Shown here in pieces: positions 43,623 through 55,600 of a stretch of 64,000 nt of DNA. Source of the DNA: Xenopus tropicalis (taxonomy: Eukaryota > Chordata > Amphibia > Anura > Pipidae). The DNA is taken from positions 154,736,547-154,800,546 of the forward strand of contig NC_030678.2 of NCBI RefSeq assembly GCF_000004195.4, in the 5' to 3' direction. The number at the start of each line of letters is the position of its first letter. Position 1 is the first letter of the stretch. The translations under genes were made by a program, and so were the position numbers. The notes under the pieces were generated by a model. It worked only from the letters and a program-made list of their open reading frames with translations, was not told the origin of the DNA and made no database searches.

Positions 43623-46600
43623 GTAAGCACAGGATTGGAGATATTTATCATTGTGAAGGGGTGTCAAACTTGCTGCCACACCAGCTGCTGTTGGCTAAAA
43701 TGCACGGTATCTGATTGGCAGAGTTGGGAACTGGGAGCTGTAGGGCCATTAGCTGGATGTCTATAGTTTAAGAACCTGTTCTTTTTATGCTTCTGGTAAC
43801 TTTCCAAATCAAGGTACCCTGGGTTATGCTGAGTGTGCTGGGTAACTGCGCAATTATGACCCTAGATTGATAGTTACAATCCAAGAGTGGTAGCTGTGAA
43901 TGTTTCCATTTTCATGGAATTCCTGTACTGAGACATCAGAATATGAGTGATTCTGCACTGTCTAATCTCCCAGAGCACTGCTGTAGTGGGTAATGCAATG
44001 AATAATGTCACAGTGGATTAACTACAGAAACAGTACTGCAGTCACGAGGTGGGACATCCGGCAACTGATAGGAATCACTTTCACATTTGTACATAAAGCA
44101 CATTGCTGAGAATGTCTCTACATCAGCATTTACACACAGATACCAAAGCCAGCGATGTTAAAAGGTGGGCGACCTGTCACCTTTCTTCTGTAAGTCATTG
44201 TCCCCTGACTTGCAGAAAAATAATGTGTGTGCGTGTGTGTGTGTGTATAAACATTCAATAAAGAATTCTGCACTCATTTCCAGGGGAATCTGCCCAGTGC
44301 CAGCAAATTCATATACAGGTATATACAGTCTCAGATAGCAGCTGCAGTCGGGGGACTGAGAAAAAAATGCTTTTATTCCATATCAGCGTGTTGACCCTTT
44401 GGGGCTGATTTACTAATCCACGAACGGTCCGAAGGCATCCGAATGTGTTTTTTTCGTAATGATCGGTATTTTGTGTTTTTTTTCGGAATTTGTCGTGACT
44501 TTTTCGTAGCCATTACAATTGTTTCGCAAAATGTCGCAACTTTTTCGTAGCGCTACGACTTGCGTGAAAAGTCGCGACTTTTTCGCAGCTTTCGCGCCGA
44601 GTATGAAAGTTTCGGATTCATTCAAGCTTCAGTATGGTGACTTTCCTTGGGCCAGGTTGGAGCTGCAGAGTGCCATTGAGCCCTATGGGTGACTTTTCTT
44701 GGGCCAGGTTGGAGCTGCAGAGTGCCATTGAGCCCTATGGGAGACTTTCCTTGGGCCAGGTTGGAGCTGCAGAGTGCCATTGAGCCCTATGGGAGACTTT
44801 TCTTGGGCCAGGTTGGAGCTGCAGAGTGCCATTGAGCCCTATGGGAGACTTTCCTTGGGCCAGGTTGGAGCTGCAGAGTGCCATTGAGCCCTATGGGAGA
44901 CTTTCCTTGGGCCGGGTTGGAGCTGCAGAGTGCCATTGAGCCCTATGGGAGACTTTCCTTGGGCCGGGTTGGAGCTGCAGAGTGCCATTGAGCCCTATGG
45001 GAGACTTTCCTTGGGCCAGGTTGGAGCTGCAGAGTGCCATTGAGCCCTATGGGAGACTTTCCTTGGGTCGGGTTGGAGCTGCAGAGTGCCATTGAGCCCT
45101 ATGGGAGACTTTCCTTGGGCCGGGTTGGAGCTGCAGAGTGCCATTGAGCCCTATGGGAGACTTTCCTTGGGCTGGGTTGGAGCTGCAGAGTGCCATTGAG
45201 CCCTATGGGAGACTTTCCTTGGGCCAGGTTGGAGCTGCAGAGTGCCATTGAGCCCTATGGGAGACTTTCCTTGGGCCGGGTTGGAGCTGCAGAGTGCCAT
45301 TGAGCCCTATGGGAGACTTTCCTTGGGCCGGGTTGGAGCTGCAGAGTGCCATTGAGCCCTATGGGAGACTTTCCTTGGGCCAGGTTGGAGCTGCAGAGTG
45401 CCATTGAGTCCTATGGGAGGCTTCCAAAATCATGCTAAGTCTGAAAGTTTCGCCCGCCACTTACGAGCGCTCAATACGAAAAAGTCGCGACAAGATACGA
45501 GCAAATCGTAATGGCTACGAAAAAGTCGCAACTTATTGCGCAAGTCGTAATGGTTACGAAAAAGTTGCGACAATTTACGAAAATCGTAACAGAGACGAAA
45601 AAATCGCAAAAAATACGAAAAAGTCGCAAAATGTTTGTTTTCCAATCGGAATTTTTCGGATTCGTGGGTTAGTAAATCAGCCCCTTAGAGTGGTCTTTAT
45701 CAAGAAAAAAAAAATTGTTATAAAAAGACAAGTGAATAAATAGATTTATCCCAGTTCTTGCATTCATTGTTCTACCTGCAACTGTCTGAAAAAAGCCAAT
45801 GACTGATTGGTTGCTATGGGTTACTGCCCAAAGACAGATTTGCCCATTACTGATAAATGAGCCCTGCTGCCTCCTAATAGTGATGAATAAATAACCTTAA
45901 TAAGTTTGCTTATACTCACATAAATATTAAATGTAAGTATTAAATATTAAATACATTTGGTTTATCATGAATTCAAAAAATGACCCATATTAACAATACT
46001 TATTTAAGCGTCTATGTGATACAGTTTTAAGCGTATAGATCCTGATCAACATACAACAGCAGTCCCCAGCCCTAGATTGTATCTATACCCATAAAGAAAA
46101 ATATGGGTGGACCATGCCCCTTTTCCAAATAGTGTTTTTATTAGGGGATATCTGTCCCATTTGCAAAGGCATCCCTTACCATACACAGGCTGATAAAAGC
46201 TGCCGACATAATATTGTTAATATCCTGTAAATTATATCCTTATAAATGGTCCTTAGTGAAGTAATTGTTGTCTCATGACTAACTGAGTACCCCCTGTTGA
46301 AAAATATAAGAATATTAGAAGTTACCTCAGAGTTTCATGGTCTTCACTTTTTTCACTAAATAGACACACAGTTGACAGGATCTTCAGCCTGGGTTAATAT
46401 GATGTATTGCCTTGAACTGAAAAGAATTCTAATGTGCCAGTCAGTCTAATGAGTTTGATCAAATTTCTATCTGTAAATGTATTTACTGAGAATGTTTTTC
46501 TTTCTTTTTTGGGGCATTTTGAATTAAAATGTGTATTTTTCTTCCTTTCCCTGACAGGAGGTCCAGAAACGAGCATCTCTCTTTTCTTCAACGTTGGATC

Positions 46601-49600
46601 TAAGTGCGCTCATTCCAAGTCTTGTCATGGCTTTAATCCTTGTGTCGTATGGGGACCGGCATGGACGCAAAGCATCAATTTTACTGCCCTGCTTGGGTGC
46701 CCTATTAAGTGTTCTCATTTATTGTGCTATTGCGTTTTTCACTTTACCCCTTGCAGTTTTATACCTCTCCTATGTAATCAGTGGATTTATGGGTGGCTTT
46801 GCCACATTTATAGGTGGTTGTTTTTCCTACGTAGCAGATCTGTCGAAAGATGCCCAAAAGAAGAATATCCGAATAGCGTTCGTGGATATGGTTCTGGGAG
46901 TTTCAAGTGGACTTGCCGGCATTGCCTCGGGCTATTTTATACGAGAATTAGGCTTTAATTGGTCCTTTTTAATCCCAGGGCTACTGCACATAATTAACAT
47001 TTGTTATATTTGTTTTTTCCTGGAAGAAACAGTGCAAAGATCTGAATTCCAGCAGCCGGTGCTGAGTAAAGAAGGATTTACAGAACTCTTTACTGGCGTG
47101 TTCTTGCTCTTCAGAAATGCTTCTTGCAAGAAACGCGTGGTGCTGACTCTCTTGCTGCTTGCTTTCATGTTGTATTTACTGGCAAATTTCGGAGCCGTCA
47201 GTCTGTTTACATTGTATGAGCTGGATGCCCCTCTTTGCTGGGATTCTGTACTTGTTGGATGGGGCTCGGCCTTCTCCACCTTTTGTTTTGTGGGCAGCTT
47301 TTTTGGAGTGTATTTATTTTCTCGCTGCCTAAAAGACGCCTACATTGTCTTCATTGGAATGACATCTTGGATTGGAGGGATCATTTTGGTTGCCTTTTCA
47401 ACCACAACAATCGCCATGATGCTGGGTAAGTACCAAGTAGCTACATTATGGATCAGATGCAGTTCCATGAGAAAAAATGATCTCCAGTTTTTCAAAGGAG
47501 TTTTCATGAGATAAACTATGAGATATGTTTTTCTTATCAAATTGAATCTGGCCCTGTATAAGCATAAAAATACAATCTCAACTGGGGCCCAACTAACTTG
47601 TATTTAATCTTTTTGCCATTAAAGAGTCATTGTGCCCTCAAATGTTCCTGCAGTTTTCAGTTTAGTAGAGGGGACTGTTTATATTATTGCTCTTATTACA
47701 GGTTATATGGAAACTTAGGGAGTTGTTCCTTTAAGGGTAATGGCACACCAGGAGATTAAACAACCATGATAAATCTTTGCTACTGCAGATGACTAATCTC
47801 CTGTGAATGCCTTCCCACCAGCAATAAATCTCCCGTGGGGAAACATACACTGCACTTTTTTTTCTGAAGTTACCCGCAATTTTCTCGGAGGCAATTTTGG
47901 GCGACTAAGCTGTCTATGTTTTCCCACTGAAGATTCACTTTATTGCCAGTGGGAAATTAGCCGCCCACAGTAGCGAAGATTTATCTCGGGCGACTAATCT
48001 CCCCATGTGCCAGTATCCTTAGGGATAATTTCATTTACTGCACCAATTGGCTGAACATGATCAAATTTAAACACAAAAGAGGTAATTTATCACTGGGAAG
48101 GCAGTGTTCAACTTGCCAAACATGGGCACAATCTGCCATATATTTTTGCTCACTGCTTCCCTTGCTGCTTTTTTTCCATTTTAGAGCACAAAGACCTGCA
48201 GACCTGTAGTAACCCAGTCATATGGGTGCAAAACACCCATTATCATCCTCCTTTGTGTCCTATGAGAGTCACCTCAAAGTGTTAGCACTGGCTCTTGTCA
48301 GGCAACTCTCGCCTAAAAAAACATTTATGTTACAGAAAGGGAAACTAGAGAAGCAAATAATGGGGAAAAAACAAGATAACATTTGCAAATGGTCTAAGAA
48401 TATAATTGTCATTGTTAGCACAGACTTCTCCTTTAGTGTAACAAGAACTGTTGAGTTGTTGGTTGCATTGGCACATAAGGGGAAGTAAATGCATGGGTCT
48501 ATAGATCCAGATATTAATTCATGTTATGGGGCCCAATAGCAACAGTGATTTAAAGGGACAGTTTGCCATCTTAGCTGTTTTTTTCAGTTTCATTGTTTTC
48601 AAATAGTACAGCAGAAACAATGCAGTGTGCAAAAAGCAGTTGCAGAGAAAAGTTGCTATGTTTTTTACCCAAAATGCAGTATATTCCTATAATCCCAGTG
48701 TCACTGCATCCTCCAGAGGGAGTTGCCCTTGGCGCAGTTGCATCTGATGCATGAAAACAAACCTCACTTTTTTTGGCCCATTTTCATTGCAGGCTACAGT
48801 GGGTGCCCTGGCACAATGGCATCAAAACATGCAAATGCAAGGAATTGTTTTGGATGCAAGTACCTTTAAAGAGGTTGTTCACCTTTTCATAAACTTTTAG
48901 AATGCTATTATAAAACAGTTTGCAAAAGGCCTCCATTTTTTATTATTTGTGGTTGTTTAAGTATTTAGCTTTATATTCAGCAACTCTCCAGTTTGGAATT
49001 ATAGCAGCTATATGGTTTCTAGGGTCCAAATTACCCTTGCAAGGTTGCAAAGTTAGCAGCAGTAATTGGGTTGTACCCTAGCAACTCAGTACATTCTGAG
49101 ATCCCATACTGGAATGCTAAAAATTACATCTACAAATTACAATGCCTAGAGCTAACTTACACCTGCAAGTAATTCAGAATCCACCATCTGACCAGGCAGT
49201 AGCTCTAGGGTTCCCTCAGCTCCCTGAAGGATGCTGGAATTTTGGGAAGAACTGCTGCACTGTGGGGAAAAACATATGGCAACTGTGCTTAAAATTGCAC
49301 TTTGCACGCTGCTTCAAGGTAACTGAATGCACTTTACTGTCTACTGCAGTGATCCCCAACCAGTGGCTCGGGGGCAACATGTTGCTCCCCAACCCCTTGG
49401 GTGTTGCTCCTAGTGCCCCTAAACCAGGGAGTTATTTTTAAATTCCTGACTTGGGGGCAAGTTTTGGTTGAATAAAAATAAAAGTTACTACCAAATAAAG
49501 CCCCCTGTAAGCTGATAGTGTGCATAGAGGCACCTAATAGCCAATCTTAGCCCTTATTTGGCACCTCCATGAACTTTTATGGTGCTTGTGTTGCTCTCCA

Positions 49601-52600
49601 AGTCTTTTTACATTTGACTGTGGCTCACAAGTAAGAAAGGTTGGGGACCCCTGGTCTACATCATATTAAAAGTCAATTTAAAGGGCAACTACCCCTTTAA
49701 ACTCTCAAGATGTCTTATTGTAGCATTATCTAAACCTGATACTAAAAATGAGCCCTTCCATTTAAGGGTATTTTGGTGTCATATCCGTGCATAATTGTTT
49801 CACATAAAGAGACTGCTGATTGTCAGGAGCTGTAAGGTTATTATGATGCTCTTGCCTGATGACTTAATGACCTATTAATAGCCAGTCAGAATTAGTTGCC
49901 TCTGTGGCTCTAATTAATGTTGTGCTGTGTATTGTTTTATACAGAAAAATGCATTCCTTATACATAGGGAAAGAAATCCCAGGCCGGGTCAGTGCTGCTT
50001 CCTGTTCCTGAGTGCAAGCAAATATACATCCTGTTTGTCATTCCCATCTCCATGATAATATCAGTACACATCACAGCCACTGGCACAGCTTCCATGTATA
50101 TCTCTTTCTATACATTTAGCCTATATATGCACAAGGGAAATGGGCCAGGAACAGGCACTAACAACATCTGCTACGGAAGAAGGGGGGAAAGAGAAAAGAG
50201 AGACACCTGGAGAATCACAATTCATTTGACATCATATCCTTATGTACACATGAACTTCAAGTAATGCCAGGCATGGGCATGGGTCTGGGGTGGCACAGTT
50301 CTTAACTAGAAATCCCTGATCCTTATCAACACCTTTCTTCAACCCTGGAAGAGTCCTCTCTATTTATATAGGATAGAAATGCCCAGTAAATGTCTTGCAG
50401 CCATGTTTGTATCCCTGTATAGAGCGTCTGTACACTGTCCTGTGGGCAGCAGCATATATTGTGAGACGTCTTGCCTTGTGCTTGCTGATCTGGCACCCAT
50501 GCTTTCACGTGCTATCACTTTGCTGGCAATAATGGGTGGGAGTCGGACCAAAGAGGGCAGGGTCATACTAGGGTGCACTGACCGTGCGTACCTCATACTC
50601 ACCTACAGTGGAGGAAATAATTATTTGACCCCTCACTGATTTTGTAAGTTTGTCCAATGACAAAGAAATGAAAAGTCTCAGAACAGTATCATTTCAATGG
50701 TAGGTTTATTTTAACAGTGGCAGATAGCACATCAAAAGGAAAATCGAAAAAATAACTTTAAATAAAAGATAGCAACTGATTTGCATTTCATTGAGTGAAA
50801 TAAGTTTTTGAACCCTCTAACAAAAAAAGACTTAATACTTAGTGGAAAAACCCTTGTTTGCAAGCACAGAGGTCAAACGTTTCTTGTAATTGATGACCAA
50901 GTTTGCGCACATTTTAGGAGGAATGTTGGTCCCACTCCTCTTTGCAGATCATCTCTAAATCCCTAAGGTTTCGAGGCTGTCTCTGTGCAACTCTGAGCTT
51001 GAGCTCCCTCCATAGGTTTTCTATTGGATTAAGGTCCGGAGACTGACTAGGCCACTCCATGACCTTAATGTGGTTCTTCTTGAGCCACTCCTTTGTTGCC
51101 TTTGCTGTATGTTTTGGGTCATTGTCGTGCTGGAACACCCATCCATGACCCATTTTCAGTTTCCTGGCAGAGGGAAGGAGGTTGTCGTTCAGGATTTCAC
51201 GATACATGGCTCCGTCCATTTTCCCGTTAATGCGAATAAGTTGTCCTGTGCCCTTAGCAGAAAAACACCCCCAAAGCAAAATGTTTCCACCCCCATGCTT
51301 GACGGTGGGGACGGTGTTTTGGGGGTCATAGGCAGCATTTTTCTTCCTCCAAACACAGCGAGTTGAGTTAATGCCAAAGAGCTCTATTTTGGTCTCATCA
51401 GACCACAGCACCTTCTCCCAGTCACTCACAGAATCATTCAGGTGTTCATTGGCAAACTTCAGACGGGCCTGCACATGTGCCTTCTTGAGCAGGGGGACCT
51501 TGCGAGCCCTGCAGGATTTTAATCCATTGCGGAGTAATGTGTTTCCAATGGTTTTCTTGGTGACTGTGGTCCCTGCTAATTTGAGGTCATTAACTAACTC
51601 CTCCCGTGTAGTTCTAGGATGATTTTTCACCTTTCTCAGAATCATTGACACCCCACGAGGTGAGATCTTGCGTGGAGCCCCAGAGCGAGGTCGATTGATG
51701 GTCATTTTGTGCTCCTTCCATTTTCGAACAATCGCACCAACAGTTGTCACCTTCTCTCCCAACTTCTTGCTAATGGTTTTGTAGCCCATTCCAGCCTTGT
51801 GCAGGTCTACAATTTTGTCTCTGACATCCTTGGACAGCTCTTTGGTCTTTCCCATGTTGGAGAGTTTGGAGTCTGCTTGATTGATTGATTCTGTGGACAG
51901 GTGTCTTTTATACAGGTGACTAGTTAAGACAGGTGTCCTTAATGAGGTTGACTAATTGAGTAGAAGTGTCTAACCACTCTGTGGGAGCCAGAACTCTTAA
52001 TGGTTGGTAGGGGTTCAAAAACTTATTTCACTCAATGAAATGCAAATCAGTTGCTATCTTTTATTTAAAGTTATTTTTTCGATTTTCCTTTTGATGTGCT
52101 ATCTGCCACTGTTAAAATAAACCTACCATTGAAATGATACTGTTCTGAGACTTTTCATTTCTTTGTCATTGGACAAACTTACAAAATCAGTGAGGGGTCA
52201 AATAATTATTTCCTCCACTGTATGTGCGATCAGGGGAGGTCTGCCCAAGCTCAACCCTGAAAGTGGGCACAAAGCCCAAGGTATGGTGTTGGATTTGTAA
52301 AGTGCACTGGTTAAATTACAAACAAAAAAAAGCCAAAAGGAATGAACATTACATATTAATAACTTGTAAATAGTAAGTATTACCCTTTTAAGATAATGCA
52401 GTACTGTTCTTGCTTGCCATGCACTCTTGAACCAGTAGACAACTAAATATTGTGACTAGCCCAGTGGCATGAACCTTAGTAGGGCACTGTTAGCACCCAG
52501 TGCTATGTGTGAAGGGTTTGTGCTGCTTGTCTGCGTGATAGAAACTACTGTGCCCCAAACCTAGCCAACAACACTGTGCTACTCTAACGAATGGCTGCAC

Positions 52601-55600
52601 TAAGCTTTAGTTGGATGGTCTGGCCATAGATAAATATCATATACTGTATCAGTACATAATCTTATTAGGGTAACTCACTGTCTGTACTAATCCCCATACT
52701 GTTCTATCTGTGCATGGGACATGATCCCTTTAAAAAAAACTGTGCAAAGTACTGCTTTTTTGCCTTTTCAGCATTCAGTAGTTAATTTATACAAGCAAAA
52801 TATGCTGAAAAACAATGAGGTCAAGTGTCCACTGGCCAATGTGTAGCTCCTGCGGCCAGCACTTCCCCACTGATCGTTACAGTAAGAGGCCTGACCTTTG
52901 GATTGTGCTGTTTGTGATCATCTAGTCGCATGATCTTAGTGACGCCCAGTGACTTTATCAGTAAATATATCTATATAGCGGGGTTTGAAAGATAAACATT
53001 TCCCCTTTATAGAAAGAGGAAGGAATTCTCATCATGAATTCTAGTGATTTCAGTTTGCATGTTACAGGCATTATTTTTAAAACCAATCTAAATGTTGCAC
53101 TGTAAGAGCAGCACATCTGTTCCCTTCAGTTTCACTTGGTCGTTATTTATAATGGCTGGCCCAACCGGCCAAATGCTTGCACCCAAGGGGGCACACTGTT
53201 CATTTGTACGTGCATTTCCTTAATGGTTAGTCTATAACCATGTACCAGATATCCGTAACAATGGAGGTACTTATTAAATACAAAATGATCCCGTCCTATT
53301 TCCATTTTATATCAATTTTAAATATAATTCTGTTAATACTATTGGCCTCATGTTGAAAAGGGGATATACTGCCTTTAACCCAGCATTTGTGCAGCCTTGT
53401 TAACCAACAGTTTTTCCTTTTGTTCCTAGTGAGAATCCCTCTGCTGTTTGCAGCTATGCCTCTTCCAGTTCTGCGCTCTATTATGTCCAAAGTGGTTTTG
53501 GAAAATGAACAAGGTGAGTGATTTTTCAAAGAACAGGGAGAGTCTTCATCACTGGTGGTGGGGAGTTCATAATTGGTATGCACTCCCAGTGATTATAATT
53601 GCCAAGCTCAGCCATGAGCTAGTGCTCCTTTTTGCTGCACTGCACTGGCCTGGATATGATTGTAGGAAGTGCTTCCATCTTGCTTCTGACCCATGTCGGG
53701 CTCTGGCCCACTGCATTGCACAGTGTAGAGGCACTCCATCCAAGGGTCTAGATTAGTTATTATAATCACTGATGGAGCCTAACTAATTGGCAGCTCCCAG
53801 TAATTAAGCCTTTCCCTCTCCCAAGTTTTTCCATCCTCCTTTGAACAAAGTATACTGTTGTCTAAGAAATTCATCGCTCCCATTGGTTTACAGCTGTCCA
53901 TTTTAATTTTTATTAAAATAGTTCTCAGTGTTAATATGCGTTGCTGCTTTTTTTTTCTACTCTGTCCTTTAGGGGCGCTGTTTGCCTGCATTGCCTGTCT
54001 GGAGAGTATAACTGGAGTTCTCACTATTACTATCTTCAGTGCAGTCTATGCAGCCACCGTCATGTGGTTTCCTGGATTTAGTTTCCTGTTATCAGCTGGA
54101 ATATGCCTTTTGCCATTTGGAATTATAGGGTAAGAAGCAATGTATTTACTATAAGATACATTTTTATAGTCCAGGTATGGGATCTGTTATCCAGAGCCTG
54201 TTATCCAGTAAGTTGGGAATTACAAGAAGACCATTTCCCATAGACTCCATTTTAATTGAATTCAGTATTTTTAAATTAGATTTAAAAATTCTAACCCATT
54301 ACTACCTTGTACCTAATCCCAACTAAGATATAATCCTTTGGGCGAAGACACAGGGTGATTAGGTGCTGTGTCACAGTGACTAATTGTGGTGATTTTTTTG
54401 CCATAGGTTAATAAATGAGTCACCATGACCAGTTGCACACCGTTTGCTGCATGCTGATTAGTTGCAGCAACTTTTTGAAAAATCACATCCACTAATTGAC
54501 CCATGTGTATTTGCCGTTAATGGTGACAAAACAATCCTCTTTATTTAATGTTTACATGATTTTTAGCAGTATGGAAATCCAAATTATGGAGTATTTAAGC
54601 CAACAGCAGTGATAATACCAGTGATAAGTCCACAAAGCCTTCAGAGACAATATGGGTTCATGTATGAGTGAAGTGCATTGCTGCTCTTCCTGCTACAGGG
54701 CACTGAATCATTTCATTTTAGGTAGATTATGTGAATATACAAAGGTGCTGTATTGTGGGCCCTTGCACCAGTGACTGGGAAGGGGCACTAGGCAGCCGAT
54801 GATGCCAGAGGCATTCCCTGGGAGGAACACCTGCCAATATGGTTTCAATAGCACCTATAGGATTTACAGGCCCTCCTACAACACAATGAGTACAAGAGCA
54901 CCGCTGTACATTGGCTTTGCACTCTATAATTAGTGAGCTCATATTCGAGTACATGTAATGACCCAATAAATACTGCCAGGCTCCTCTAGTTAGCATTTTA
55001 TATTTGCAACAGTATAGCTGCGCGTTCTGCTTGTAAAAGGCTTGGGTTACGCATCTATTGTCATGGTACTCGCCTAGTCAGTTTATCATGAATCACTGAG
55101 TAACTCCCTGTTAATAGTCTTTTCAAGCAGAATTCTGAGTTCAGCAATTGTTTTCCTCGCCAATAAAGATGTAAATTTCTTGTCTGATCATTTAACAGTT
55201 ACATGCTTTATATAACTGTATATAACAAGCCCCCCTCCCTCAGTTTAGTGTAAATCATTTGCTCACCAACCCCTTGGGTGTTGCTCTTAGTGCCCCCAAA
55301 CCAGGGAGTTATTTTTGAATTCCTGACTTGGGGGCAAGTTTTGGTTGAATAAAAACAAGATTTCCTACCAAATAAAGCCCCTGTAAGCTGATAGTGTGCA
55401 TAGAGGCACCTAATAGCCAATCTTAGCCCTTATTTGGCACCTCCATAGCCTTTTATGGTGCTTGTGTCTTTTTACATTTGACTGTGGCTCGTGAGTAAGA
55501 AAGGTTGGGGACCTCTGATAGCAAAAACCATTTTACCTTAGATCTTAGCCTAATTGACCTTTAAACTGTGCTTTCTGTATCTAGGAGAGTAAATAGACAA

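Larger units (their letters stand above)
50606..52220 (-). mobile_element. Tc1-like DNA transposon, near-intact, 1615 bp
   Basis: The element is flanked by TA dinucleotides (50604-50605 and 52221-52222), the Tc1/mariner target site. Terminal inverted repeats of 210 bp (50606-50815 and 52011-52220) begin CAGTGGAGGAAATAATTATT and look identical by eye over their full length. One transposase gene lies inside on the minus strand. It sits in slc46a3 intron 3, antisense to the gene. The unchanged repeats point to a recent insertion. Confidence 0.95.

Noticed and set aside
46594..47514. A single-exon 306-codon gene
   Set aside because: It is slc46a3 exon 3 entered at an internal methionine and read through its donor into intron 3.
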